Below are positions 45,822 to 55,914 of a stretch of 64,000 nucleotides of DNA, in pieces (within the stretch, counting starts at the first letter, position 1; every line of letters starts with the position of its first letter). The notes under the pieces were generated by a model that was given only the letters and a program-made list of their open reading frames with translations, was not told the DNA's origin and did no database searches. A program made the position numbers and the translations under genes. Source of the stretch: Candidatus Woesearchaeota archaeon (GTDB lineage Archaea > Nanobdellota > Nanobdellia > Woesearchaeales > ARS49); assembly GCA_003599055.1 (NCBI GenBank), contig QZIM01000018.1:1-64000 (forward strand). The letters are read 5' to 3'.

Positions 45822-48443
45822 CTACCTGCGCAAAAGCTTGTGCACTTCCAAATACGCAAAGCCGGCAAACGCAACTCCCGCAATAAGCAACCACTCCCCT
45901 AACGACAGCGAAACCACACCGAACACGCCCGCCAAAAACGAGGACTGCACAATGAGCACCTGCAATGCCGCCGACAACGCCACTGCCACCCACAACCATT
46001 TGTTCCTGAACATACCCGTCATAAACACCGGCCGCCGCACTGACTTACAGCTTATCGCCTGAAACAGCTCAAAGAACACCAGTCCCGTGAACGCGACTGT
46101 TCGCGCCTTCTCAACACCCTCACCCAAATACCCGTCAAAAAGCCAAAGCACCCCTGCAATGACAATAATCGGGTACACAACAACATACGGGCCGAGCCCC
46201 GACAAAATACTCGCACCCGGATTTCTGGGCTTTCTTTGCATCACATCCCCCTCCAGCGGCTCATTTGAAAGCGCAAGCGCAGGAAGGCCGTCCGTCACAA
46301 GATTAATCCACAAAATCTGAATGGCAATAAGCGGAAGCGGAAGACCAAGAAGAACTGATGAAACAATGACCAGCACTTCCGCCACGTTTCCCGAAAACAA
46401 GTATGCCACATACTTCTGAATATTGTCAAAAATCTGCCTGCCCTCCTCAATTGCGCGAACAATGCTTGCAAAATTGTCATCGGCAAGCACCATCGCGCTT
46501 GCCTCACGCGCAACATCGGTTCCCGCAAGCCCCATCGCAACCCCAAGGTCAGCGCGCTTTAACGCAGGCGCATCATTTACTCCATCACCCGTCATCGCAA
46601 CCACGTGCCCGTTCTTCCTTAGCGCCTCCACAATCCGAAGCTTGTCCTTTGGGTCAACCCGCGCATAAATCCCAATCGACTCGACCTCGCGCACAAGGTC
46701 CATTGACTGCAACTCGTCACCCATCACCACTCTTCCTTCAATACCCACTTCCTTCCCAATCGCCTCTGCCGTAAGCGCGCTGTCCCCCGTAATCATCACC
46801 ACCCGAATCCCCGCCGACCGGCACTTGGCAATTGCCTCCTTCACCTCCGGGCGCGGCGGGTCAATCATTGCCTGAAGGCCGACAAAAACAAGGTCCCGCT
46901 CCCAGCCCGCCTTATCCTTTGGCGACTCAATATCCTTATACGCAAACGCAAGCACCCGAAGGGCCCTTCGGGCAAACCGCGCGTTCTCTTCCAACAGTTT
47001 TTCTTTCTCATCCTTTGTCAAACGAACAATACGCCCGTTCATTTCCATTCTTGTGCAAAGGCCAATAACCATCTCAGGAGCGCCCTTCACGCACACCATC
47101 CCCCTCCAACCGCGCGTTCCCTTCCCCACCTTATGCACCGTCGTCATCCGCTTGCGCTCACTTGAAAATGAGACCTCCGCCACCTTCGGATACTCCTCCT
47201 GAATGCGCGCAGAATCAAGACCTGCCTTTCTTGCCGCAACAATCAGCGCCGCTTCAGTCGGGTCACCAACCACCTTCCAAGAACCCCCTTCCTTTGCCAC
47301 CTGCGCAGTGTTGTTCAACACACCGATTTTCAGCAGCATCTCAAACGATTTCGGACTGTGAGAAAATGCGCCGGCCGGCTCATACCCCGCACCCGCAACA
47401 TCCACCACCTGCCCGTTCACAAACAACTTGCGCACCGTCATCTCGTTTTTCGTCATCGTGCCCGTCTTATCCGCACAAATCACCGTGCACGCCCCAAGCG
47501 TTTCCGCACTCGGCAAATGACGAATCAGCGCATTCTTCTTCGCCATCCGCTGAACGCCAATACTGAGCCCCACCGTAACCACTGCGGGAAGCCCTTCCGG
47601 AATCGCCGCAACCGCAAGCGCAAGCGCCGTGAGCAGCCAAACCGTGAAATCCCCTCCTTTCAGGATACCCGCCGCGAAAATGAGGACGGCAACAACCCCG
47701 ACCACAACCCCTATCTGAATGCTTAACCTTCGCAACTGGCCCTGCAGCGGAGTCTCCCCATCGCGCTCGCCACTCAGCAAATGCGCGATTTTGCCAAACT
47801 CGGTTTGCATCCCTGTCCCCACAACCACCGCCCGAGCCCGCCCCGCCACAACATCCGTTCCCGCAAACACCATATTGCTGCGTTCAGAAACCGAACATTC
47901 CTTCCCCAGCACCGACACTTTTTTTGCAACCGGAACACTCTCACCCGTCAGCGCGCTTTCCTGCGCACGCACATCGGACGCATCCAAAAGATAGGCATCC
48001 GCCGCAACCTTCATTCCCGCCTCAAGCACCAAGATATCGCCCGGAACCACATCCTTTGCCGCTATTTCCTCAAGCCTGCCGTCACGCACCACCACTGCCT
48101 TTTGCGAAACCAACTTCCTTAGCGCCTCAATTGAGCGCTCCGCACGCCACTCCTGCGTGAATCCCAGAACCGCATTCAGAATGACAATAACACCGATTAC
48201 CGCAACATCAACTGTTTCCCCGACCATTAACCCAACCGCCATCGCAACCAAAAGCACCCACACAATCGGGCTTTTGAACTGGCGCAGCAGAATAACAAGC
48301 GGGCTTGGCGGCGGAACTTCCCGAAGCACATTCAGACCGTACACGCCAAGCCGCGCCCGCGCATCTGCCGAAGAGAGCCCATTTGCAGAAGACCTCACCT
48401 TTTCAAGAACCTCTTTTTGCGAAAGCAAATAATAGTCCGGCAT
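45822..48443 (-). CDS. Cation (Ca2+-type P2) transporting P-type ATPase
   Basis: ALTGESVPV, VICADKTGTMTKNEM, KGAPEMVI, MTGDGVNDAPALKRADLGVAMG. Confidence 0.93.
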   Translation of the reverse strand: MPDYYLLSQKEVLEKVRSSANGLSSADARARLGVYGLNVLREVPPPSPLVILLRQFKSPIVWVLLVAMAVGLMVGETVDVAVIGVIVILNAVLGFTQEWRAERSIEALRKLVSQKAVVVRDGRLEEIAAKDVVPGDILVLEAGMKVAADAYLLDASDVRAQESALTGESVPVAKKVSVLGKECSVSERSNMVFAGTDVVAGRARAVVVGTGMQTEFGKIAHLLSGERDGETPLQGQLRRLSIQIGVVVGVVAVLIFAAGILKGGDFTVWLLTALALAVAAIPEGLPAVVTVGLSIGVQRMAKKNALIRHLPSAETLGACTVICADKTGTMTKNEMTVRKLFVNGQVVDVAGAGYEPAGAFSHSPKSFEMLLKIGVLNNTAQVAKEGGSWKVVGDPTEAALIVAARKAGLDSARIQEEYPKVAEVSFSSERKRMTTVHKVGKGTRGWRGMVCVKGAPEMVIGLCTRMEMNGRIVRLTKDEKEKLLEENARFARRALRVLAFAYKDIESPKDKAGWERDLVFVGLQAMIDPPRPEVKEAIAKCRSAGIRVVMITGDSALTAEAIGKEVGIEGRVVMGDELQSMDLVREVESIGIYARVDPKDKLRIVEALRKNGHVVAMTGDGVNDAPALKRADLGVAMGLAGTDVAREASAMVLADDNFASIVRAIEEGRQIFDNIQKYVAYLFSGNVAEVLVIVSSVLLGLPLPLIAIQILWINLVTDGLPALALSNEPLEGDVMQRKPRNPGASILSGLGPYVVVYPIIVIAGVLWLFDGYLGEGVEKARTVAFTGLVFFELFQAISCKSVRRPVFMTGMFRNKWLWVAVALSAALQVLIVQSSFLAGVFGVVSLSLGEWLLIAGVAFAGFAYLEVHKLLRR

Positions 48444-48532
48444 TGTGCCTGCACAGGAACGAGCTTATATATAGTTAACGCGCAAGCATTAAAAACAAGC
48501 GCTGCATCAACAACCCAAAAAAAGGTGATGAC

Positions 48533-49384
48533 ATGACTTCCGCACAAGACCTGCTTGACAAGAACTACACCCGCATCGACGTCGAAGACACCGTCGGCAA
48601 ACTCTTTGGAACCCTCAAGAAAAACCGCGTCTCATCCGCACTCGTGTTCCGCAAAGAAACCTACCTTGGCGTTATCGAAAAACACTTCCTTGCACACTCA
48701 CGCCTTGACCCCGCAGTCACGAAAGTCAAAAACGCGGTCAAAAAACGAAGCCGCGCAAGAACTCCGTTCTTTGTCCCCGCGCTCAAGCCAACCGACGACC
48801 TGCACACGATGAGCAAACTATTCTCCGCTTCCGGGGTGAGCCAGCTTCCCGTCATAGAAAAAGGAAAAATCCTCGGCGTTGTTCACTCCGATGACGTCGC
48901 CCAAGAAGTGTGCAAAGAGTACGCCGGCGTCACGTGCGACCTTCTTGCATCGACCAAGCTCAAAGTCTGCCGCCTTGACGACCCCGTCAGCTCTGCAATG
49001 AAAACGCTCAGCTCGGAAGGAATCGACCATTTGCCCGTCATTGACCGCGACGGAACCCTTGCAGGAATTGTCAGCACCACAGACCTTTTGCGCAGCGGCC
49101 AGCTCTGGGACACAGACTCCCAGCGCGTCCCCGGCGCAGCGCAACATCAAGGATTCAAAAAATCAGGCTACGACCACGGCGAGAAAATCAGCGGCCTGAA
49201 CGTTCCCGTCAAGAATTTTACCAGCAAAAAGTCAATTTGCTGCGCGCCCCCCTCCACCAAAGTCAAAGATGCAATCACCCAAATGCGCAAGGCAGGAGTG
49301 CACACCCTTATCCTTGTCAAGAACCAAAAGCCCGTCGGCATCCTGACCGTGAAAGACATTCTCAACGATTACGCAAAATCATAA
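48533..49384 (+). CDS. Multi-CBS-domain protein
   Basis: Repeated CBS signatures LFSASGVSQLPVIEKGKILGVVHSDDV, LSSEGIDHLPVIDRDGTLAGIVSTTDLLR, MRKAGVHTLILVKNQKPVGILTVKDIL. Confidence 0.88.
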   Translation: MTSAQDLLDKNYTRIDVEDTVGKLFGTLKKNRVSSALVFRKETYLGVIEKHFLAHSRLDPAVTKVKNAVKKRSRARTPFFVPALKPTDDLHTMSKLFSASGVSQLPVIEKGKILGVVHSDDVAQEVCKEYAGVTCDLLASTKLKVCRLDDPVSSAMKTLSSEGIDHLPVIDRDGTLAGIVSTTDLLRSGQLWDTDSQRVPGAAQHQGFKKSGYDHGEKISGLNVPVKNFTSKKSICCAPPSTKVKDAITQMRKAGVHTLILVKNQKPVGILTVKDILNDYAKS

Positions 49385-49893
49385 TCGGTTTTTTTACGAA
49401 TTGAGGCGGAAAAATCCGCAAGCCTTCGCAAGTACTGCGCATTCTCCCTTGCCCCCTCTTCATCAAAAGAGTCAAGAAGCAGCGCCGCATCACGCAAATA
49501 CCCCTCATCAAAGAGCGGACCCTCGCTTACTATCCTGTCCAAAGACTCGTACATCCGAGCGCGGGCAGCATCCTTTCTTTTCTCCGCCAAAAGCCACGCG
49601 GAAGAAAAATCACCCCTTGCCTCATACTGCTGCAAACGCCCAACCTTTGCCCTTTTTTTCGGAAGAACTGCAAGCGCTGCCGCAACATCAACCGACCGCG
49701 CCCCTTCCCGCAACACGCGCGCAGCCTCATCAATATCAGTCTCTTCAAAAAACTCAAGCGCGACCTTTCGCAAATGCGGGGCATCCGAGTACCCCTTGCG
49801 CACACACTTTGCAATAAACGCCCGCCTGCCGTCACCGGAAAGCAAGCCGCCATACCGATGAAGAACACCTTCAATATACCGAGTCAGCATCAC
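49369..49893 (-). CDS. Hypothetical alpha-helical protein
   Basis: Intact ORF, Ala/Arg-rich helical. Confidence 0.5.
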   Translation of the reverse strand: MMLTRYIEGVLHRYGGLLSGDGRRAFIAKCVRKGYSDAPHLRKVALEFFEETDIDEAARVLREGARSVDVAAALAVLPKKRAKVGRLQQYEARGDFSSAWLLAEKRKDAARARMYESLDRIVSEGPLFDEGYLRDAALLLDSFDEEGARENAQYLRRLADFSASIRKKTDYDFA

Positions 49894-49983
49894 CCTGCAA
49901 GACCCGCACCATTATATAAATTATATAGCTTTTTGGCTTTGCCCGACGAAAGGTACAAATAGGCCGGCACTTGCCGCACCCCT

Positions 49984-50442
49984 ATGAAACTCACCGGCAA
50001 TTTTGAACACGGCAAAGACATTCCCGCAACGCACACCTGCGATGGGGCAAACACCATTCCGCCCCTTCTCATCAGCGACGTCCCGCCCGGAACAAAGACA
50101 CTTGCGCTCATTATGGACGACCCGGACATTCCCGACTTTGTCAAGCAAAAAATGGGAATAGACATCTTTGACCACTGGATATTGTTCAACATCCCGCCAG
50201 GCACCAAAACACTCGGGCCAGGAAACACTCCCGGGACACACGGCAAAAACAGCCCGGGAAAAAACGAATACACCGGGCCCTGCCCGCCCGACCGCAAACA
50301 CCGCTACTTCTTCAAACTCTATGCTCTTGACCGCTCGCTGCCCCTTGCGGAAGGCGCAACCAAAAAAGAAGTCATCTCGGCAATGAACGGGCACATCCTT
50401 GCACAAGCAGAACTGGTCGGGCTTTATGAGCGACAGCATTGA
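49984..50442 (+). CDS. YbhB/YbcL (PEBP/Raf kinase inhibitor-like) protein
   Basis: HTCDGANTIPPLLISDVPPGTKTLALIMDDPDIP, DHWILFNIPPGT, YTGPCPPDRKHRYFFKLYALD. Confidence 0.92.
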   Translation: MKLTGNFEHGKDIPATHTCDGANTIPPLLISDVPPGTKTLALIMDDPDIPDFVKQKMGIDIFDHWILFNIPPGTKTLGPGNTPGTHGKNSPGKNEYTGPCPPDRKHRYFFKLYALDRSLPLAEGATKKEVISAMNGHILAQAELVGLYERQH

Positions 50443-50788
50443 ATGCACGGTTGAAAACCTCACCAACGCAACCCTTGCCTCCTCCGGAAAAAAGATACCT
50501 TTTCACATCGGAGATGCGGTCCGCACAAATGCCCGCTGGACTAAACTTGCTCTCGAACACCCCTTTTTAGAACAAGACCTTGGCGGATTGCACACCATCC
50601 GCGCAATCCAAAAAATAACCTATCACCTACCCTACGGAAAACACACCGCAGTTTACGCAATACTTGACAATAAACGGGAAATCTCGCTTGCATACCTTCA
50701 GCACGCAAGGCCCGCACGCGCAAAAAATCATTCAAGCAAAGAGCACAGCCGCGCCGACCAGTACGCCAGCCTGTCAACCACTTCCTGA
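50426..50788 (+). CDS. Hypothetical protein (120 aa)
   Basis: Overlaps the end of the PEBP gene. Confidence 0.45.
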   Translation: MSDSIECTVENLTNATLASSGKKIPFHIGDAVRTNARWTKLALEHPFLEQDLGGLHTIRAIQKITYHLPYGKHTAVYAILDNKREISLAYLQHARPARAKNHSSKEHSRADQYASLSTTS

Positions 50789-51258
50789 CTTGCGTACTCC
50801 CTTCGCCGCGCATCTTCCGCTTCCGCATAGGTCAGCACTTCTGAATCAACCCGCTGCAAACACGCCGCATCCCCAAACAGCAAATACGTGAACTCGTGCA
50901 ACGGCTCCGTATTGCGCACCCTGCCAAGATAAACCCCGCACAGCCCGTCAACATCAAAAACACGATACCCCACCGCAATCCCAATCTCGCTCCCGTTCAT
51001 TCCCACCGCAGCACCCACTGACTTCCAATACACCGCGCGCGAAAAATCATCCGTTCGCGCGCCAATCTCATCATCAGTGAAGTCTTCCAAGCAGAGCAAT
51101 CGAACCCTGCCCCGCACCCGTTCACCACCCTCGTGCATTCGCGCCCAACGCGACGCGCCATCACCCGCCAACCTGCGCACATAATAGTCAACCCAGTCCA
51201 TACCCTCGCGCATTACGCATCGGAGCAGATAAAGATTCTTGTTCGATTTTAGGCACAA
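50728..51258 (-). CDS. Hypothetical protein
   Basis: Intact ORF; likely start at MREGMDW (51213). Confidence 0.5.
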   Translation of the reverse strand: MCLKSNKNLYLLRCVMREGMDWVDYYVRRLAGDGASRWARMHEGGERVRGRVRLLCLEDFTDDEIGARTDDFSRAVYWKSVGAAVGMNGSEIGIAVGYRVFDVDGLCGVYLGRVRNTEPLHEFTYLLFGDAACLQRVDSEVLTYAEAEDARRREYASQEVVDRLAYWSARLCSLLE

Positions 51259-51345
51259 CTTATGCTTTTTATTAGCTTAAGTAATAGCTATTTTAAGCAT
51301 AATCTTTAAATAGTATGAATAGCCCGCAGCATCCGAGAGTGTGTT

Positions 51346-51591
51346 GTGAGCAGAAAACATCGCAAAACCTACCGTGAGATACGCCAGTTAATACTGGACG
51401 CGTTCGATTCAGGTGAGCGCACGGTCAACGACATCGCCCAAACAACCGGCCTCACCTGGCGAACCGTCAACTTACACCTCATCTACCTTCTCGGCACGCA
51501 AAAAATCGAGCCCGTCTTTATCTCATCCTACGTCAAAATTTACCGCAAAAAAACAGAGCCGGCAAAAACCATCAGCGGAGGCAGACGATGA
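51346..51591 (+). CDS. Small winged-HTH regulator
   Basis: TVNDIAQTTGLTWRTVNLHLIYLL; GTG start; ATGA overlap with GT gene. Confidence 0.7.
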   Translation: MSRKHRKTYREIRQLILDAFDSGERTVNDIAQTTGLTWRTVNLHLIYLLGTQKIEPVFISSYVKIYRKKTEPAKTISGGRR

Positions 51592-52811
51592 AAAAGCCAA
51601 AAGTGCTGATGCTCGGATGGGAATTCCCCCCGTACAAGTCCGGCGGCCTTGGCACTGCCTGCTACGACCTCACCAAAGGGCTTGCCAAACTCGGAACCCG
51701 CGTCACGTTCGTTATGCCCTTTGCGCCAACCGGAGCGCGCGCAGAATACGTGAACCTCCTTGGCGCGGCAAAACTGCTCAAGAATGTCAAAATCAAAACA
51801 ATAACGAGCACCCTTCGCGCGTACCACACCAGCACGACCTACGCCCAAACACTTGCCGAAACCCACGTCTCACTTACCGGAACGGCGGGCGCAGTCTACG
51901 GCAAAAACCTCTACGAAGAAGTCCAGCGCTACACGCACGTTGCGCAGGAACTCAAAAACCGCACATTTGACGTGATTCACGCGCACGACTGGATGACCTA
52001 CCCTGCAGGCCTTGCACTCAAGAAAAAAACAAAAAAACCGCTCATCGTCCACCTGCACGCAACCGAATTCGACCGAACTGCAGGAAACCCCGACCCGCGC
52101 ATCAGCCACATCGAATACGAAGGCCTTTGCGGGGCAGACCACATCATCACCAACTCACACTTCAGCAAGCAAAACATCCTCAAACACTACGCAATCCCCG
52201 AAAACAAAATCGAAGTCGTCCACTGGGGAATCGATGACGAGCACATCCCGTCCCCAACGGAAAAAACCCTGCCGCACCACAGCGTCCTCTTCCTTGGCAG
52301 AGTGACCGTCCAAAAGGGCCCTGATTACTTTGTTGAAGCGGCAAAACACGTCCTTGCATTTGAGCCAAACACCAAATTCATCGTCGTCGGCGACGGCGAT
52401 ATGCTGCCCCGCATCATCAACCGCACGTGCGAACTTGGCATAGCCGACAAGTTCATCTTCACCGGAGCACTCAAGGGCGCAGACGTTCACCGCGCATTCC
52501 AAAACGCAAGCGTCTACGTCATGCCCTCAGTTTCAGAGCCGTTCGGCCTTGTCGCCCTTGAAGCAATCAAGAACGGAACACCCGTCATCCTCAGCAAAAC
52601 CAGCGGCGTCTCCGAAGTTGTCAGCCACGCCCTCAAGGCAGACTTCTGGGACACCAAGAGCCTTGCCGAAAAAATCGTCTCCGTCTTACGCCACGCCCCC
52701 TTGCGCGAAGAACTCCGCAAGAACAGCCTTACCGAATCAAAACAATTCACCCTCATTGAGCCCGCACGCAAAGTCCTTGACGCGTACCGCAGATTAACGG
52801 GAAAACATTAA
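51588..52811 (+). CDS. Glycosyltransferase (GT4/GT5 glycogen-synthase-like)
   Basis: MLGWEFPPYKSGGLGTACYDLTKGLAKLG, HAHDWMTYPAGL, FLGRVTVQKGPDYFVEA, PSVSEPFGLVALEAI. Confidence 0.9.
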   Translation: MKKPKVLMLGWEFPPYKSGGLGTACYDLTKGLAKLGTRVTFVMPFAPTGARAEYVNLLGAAKLLKNVKIKTITSTLRAYHTSTTYAQTLAETHVSLTGTAGAVYGKNLYEEVQRYTHVAQELKNRTFDVIHAHDWMTYPAGLALKKKTKKPLIVHLHATEFDRTAGNPDPRISHIEYEGLCGADHIITNSHFSKQNILKHYAIPENKIEVVHWGIDDEHIPSPTEKTLPHHSVLFLGRVTVQKGPDYFVEAAKHVLAFEPNTKFIVVGDGDMLPRIINRTCELGIADKFIFTGALKGADVHRAFQNASVYVMPSVSEPFGLVALEAIKNGTPVILSKTSGVSEVVSHALKADFWDTKSLAEKIVSVLRHAPLREELRKNSLTESKQFTLIEPARKVLDAYRRLTGKH

Positions 52812-52854
52812 AAAGACACAAGCCTATGCACACACAAAAAAGGGGAGAATCGGA

Positions 52855-54072
52855 ATGACCAACATTTGTCTCTATTTTCAAGTCCACCAGCCATACCGCA
52901 TTAAACAGTACCCTTTGTTTGACATCGGCAAGCACGCACCGTACTTTGACGAACACAAAAATGCGGAAATCATGCGCAAAGTCGCACGCAAATGCTATGT
53001 GCCGACAACACAACTCCTCCTTGACCTCATCCACAAGCATCCCTCCTTTTGCTGCAGCTTTTCCATCACCGGAACCGCCCTTGAACAATTCGAAAAATAC
53101 AGCCCGGAAGTCCTCGAACAATTCGAAAAGCTTGCCGCAACCGGGCGCGTCGAGTTCCTCTCCGAAACCTACCACCACTCCCTTTCCTTCCTGTATGACG
53201 CAGAAGAATTCGACCATCAGATTGCCCTCCACAAAAAAGCAATGAAAATGCACTTCGGCGCAAAACCGACCGTGTTCCGCAACACGGAACTCATCTACCA
53301 CAACGCCCTTGCCGCGCATTTGGAAAAGGCAGGATATGCCGCAGTCCTTGCCGAAGGATGGGACGGATTCTTAGGCTGGCGCTCCCCTGACTACGTATAC
53401 AAAGCAGCAGGCACGAAAAACGTGAAGCTGCTCCTTAAGAACTACCGGCTCTCCGATGACATCGCATTCCGGTTCGGCAACAAAAGCTGGAACGGCTACC
53501 CCCTCACCGCAGACAAGTATGCAGGATGGATAGCCCCTGTTATGGGCGACAGCATCAACCTCTTTATGGACTTTGAAACCTTCGGAGAACACCAATGGGA
53601 AGACACCGGAATTTTTGAATTTATGAAACACCTTCCGTTCGCCCTTGACCGCCACAACATCGGATTTCACCTGCCAAGCGACGCTGCCTGCGCAGAGCCC
53701 AAGGACGAACTCGACATCCACCACCCCATCAGCTGGGCAGACACAGAGCGCGACACCAGCGCCTGGCTTGGCAACCAGATGCAAACCAGCGCCATTGCAA
53801 AACTCTACCGGCTCAAAAAAGACGTCCTTGCAACCAAGAATGCGCACATTATTGACTCCTGGAGAAAACTCACCACCTCCGACCACTTCTATTATATGTG
53901 CACCAAGTGGTTCTCCGACGGCGACGTGCACAAATACTTCAACCCCCACAATTCACCCTACGAAGCATACATCAGCTTCATGAACGTGATTTCCGACCTT
54001 GAAATCGCGGCCAAGAAAAAGAATCCCGGCATGTTCACCAAACTTGCAAAACTCCTTGAGGTGAGCGCATGA
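52855..54072 (+). CDS. GH57 family glycoside hydrolase (alpha-amylase-like)
   Basis: ICLYFQVHQPYRIKQYPLFDIG, VEFLSETYHHSLSFL, FRNTELIYHN, LFMDFETFGEHQW. Confidence 0.92.
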   Translation: MTNICLYFQVHQPYRIKQYPLFDIGKHAPYFDEHKNAEIMRKVARKCYVPTTQLLLDLIHKHPSFCCSFSITGTALEQFEKYSPEVLEQFEKLAATGRVEFLSETYHHSLSFLYDAEEFDHQIALHKKAMKMHFGAKPTVFRNTELIYHNALAAHLEKAGYAAVLAEGWDGFLGWRSPDYVYKAAGTKNVKLLLKNYRLSDDIAFRFGNKSWNGYPLTADKYAGWIAPVMGDSINLFMDFETFGEHQWEDTGIFEFMKHLPFALDRHNIGFHLPSDAACAEPKDELDIHHPISWADTERDTSAWLGNQMQTSAIAKLYRLKKDVLATKNAHIIDSWRKLTTSDHFYYMCTKWFSDGDVHKYFNPHNSPYEAYISFMNVISDLEIAAKKKNPGMFTKLAKLLEVSA

Positions 54073-54413
54073 AAAAGAAAACAGGCAAAAAAACAACAAC
54101 CCAAAAACCGCGCGTGAACGTGACCGTCACAACCAAACTCCTCGGCAGGGCTCCCGAGACAAAAACGTTTGTTCTTCACGACGGGCGCAAAATAAAAAAC
54201 GTCCTTGAACTTGTTGACGAACTTGAAACCATGACTGAAGAAAACTTCCGCACATTCGTGAACGAAACGGAAAACCACTTCGCGAACTGGATAGAACACG
54301 TCTTTGACACCAAAGACCTCGCGGAAGAAATGCGCACAATCCACAACCGCATCGACACCCAGCGCGCAATCCTCAAAAAACTCGTCCGCGAGCTCGTCTC
54401 GGCAAAACAATGA
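54069..54413 (+). CDS. DUF5752-like protein (copy A)
   Basis: FVLHDGRKIKNVLELVDELETMTEENFRTFVNETENHFANWIEHVFDTKDLAEEM. Confidence 0.7.
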   Translation: MKKKTGKKTTTQKPRVNVTVTTKLLGRAPETKTFVLHDGRKIKNVLELVDELETMTEENFRTFVNETENHFANWIEHVFDTKDLAEEMRTIHNRIDTQRAILKKLVRELVSAKQ

Positions 54414-54952
54414 ACATCAACATCAAGGCAAAACACCCATTCTGGCTCAAGGGAGGGAAACCGCTCCACACCCTGCGGGACCTGCACGACGAACTCAAAA
54501 TCATGCCCCGCGACATCTTTGACCATCACGTGAACGCGCACAAAAACGACTTTGCCGCCTGGACAAAACACAGCATCGGACACGAACGCCTTGCGCAAAA
54601 ACTCGAACAGGCAAAAAGCCCGCGCGAACACGAAATGCACCTCCGTGACGCCCTTTTCCCGCAGAACGAAAAAAATGCGCCTGAGCAAAAGAAAACACCC
54701 CCTCAACCAGCCATCATTCATTCTGAAAACAAAACCCCCCTCATTGTAAGCACGCCGCGACAAGTTCACGTGAGCAATGAGCGCAGCCGCCTGCGGCTCA
54801 CCCACGCACACGAACGCATCCACAGCGAAAACAAAACACGGCTTCACCTGCGCGAGCCGCACGAAAAACACCCAAGCACACTCCTTGCTGCAAGCTACGT
54901 TGCCCTTGGCATTGTTTCAGGATGCGCCCTTACCATCCTTTTCCTCCTATGA
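54410..54952 (+). CDS. DUF5752-like protein with C-terminal TM (copy B)
   Basis: FWLKGGKPLHTLRDLHDELKIMPRDIFDHHVNAHKNDFAAWTKHSIGHERLAQKL; C-terminal TM. Confidence 0.7.
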   Translation: MNINIKAKHPFWLKGGKPLHTLRDLHDELKIMPRDIFDHHVNAHKNDFAAWTKHSIGHERLAQKLEQAKSPREHEMHLRDALFPQNEKNAPEQKKTPPQPAIIHSENKTPLIVSTPRQVHVSNERSRLRLTHAHERIHSENKTRLHLREPHEKHPSTLLAASYVALGIVSGCALTILFLL

Positions 54953-55914
54953 AATACGACGTTATTACACTCGGAAGCATCAGCACGGACATCTTTATGG
55001 TCACCCATAGCCCGCGCATTGAACTCATCCGCCTCCACGGCCACGAAGATTTGGGAATACCGGTCGGCGGAAAACTCCTCGTCGATGAAACGCACACCGC
55101 AATCGGAGGAGGAGGGGCAAACTGCGCCGTCAACTTCAGCACCCTTGGCTTTAAGACCGGCTATTTGGGCAAATGCGGAGCGGACGCGCGCGGCGACCAA
55201 TTGCTTGCAGAATTGAAACGCGAAAAGGTCGCATTCCTTGGACCTCGCGCAGGAGAGACCGGGCTCTCCTGCATCCTGTCCGGAATCAAGAATCGGACAA
55301 TTTTCTCCTATCGCGGAACCAACAATGACCTGCACGCACGCGAAGTCCCGTGGAAAAAACTGCGCGCGCGCTGGCTCTACCTCGGAAGCTTCCTTGGCGA
55401 GAGCTGGAAAACATCCCTTAAAATTGCAGACTATGCGCGGCAAAACAACACTCCCCTCAGCTGGAATCCCTCCATTTACCTGTGCGAAATGGGCGCAAAA
55501 AAACTGAAACCGGTCCTGGACGCGTGCAGCATATTGATTCTGAACAAAGAAGAGGCGCAGGCCCTTAGCGGAACCAAAAAAGAAACCGCATCCCTTTTGC
55601 GAGAACTGCACAAACTCGTCCCGCTTGTCGTGATTACAGACGGCCCAAACGGCGCCGACTCGTATGACGGCAAAGAACACTGGCACATCACGCCAAAAGA
55701 TGTTCCTGTTGTCGAGCCCACCGGCGCAGGAGACAGCTTTGCCTCAACGTTTGTTGCGGCACAACTCCTCGGCCTCGACGTTCCGACCTCACTACAATGG
55801 GGTGCAGCACAGGCAAACTCCGTCATCCGGCAGTTTGGGGCGACACACGACCTGCTGACCCGAAAAGAAATAGAAAAAGCGGCAAAAACATCAGGAACGC
55901 TCAGGCGCGTTTAG
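54949..55914 (+). CDS. PfkB family carbohydrate kinase
   Basis: DVITLGSISTDIFM, GGGGANCAVNFSTLGFKTGYLGKCG, VVEPTGAGDSFASTFVAAQL. Confidence 0.9.
   Translation: MKYDVITLGSISTDIFMVTHSPRIELIRLHGHEDLGIPVGGKLLVDETHTAIGGGGANCAVNFSTLGFKTGYLGKCGADARGDQLLAELKREKVAFLGPRAGETGLSCILSGIKNRTIFSYRGTNNDLHAREVPWKKLRARWLYLGSFLGESWKTSLKIADYARQNNTPLSWNPSIYLCEMGAKKLKPVLDACSILILNKEEAQALSGTKKETASLLRELHKLVPLVVITDGPNGADSYDGKEHWHITPKDVPVVEPTGAGDSFASTFVAAQLLGLDVPTSLQWGAAQANSVIRQFGATHDLLTRKEIEKAAKTSGTLRRV

Noticed and set aside
54895-55686. 263-aa minus-strand ORF opposite PfkB
   Set aside because: Shadow ORF against a well-supported kinase
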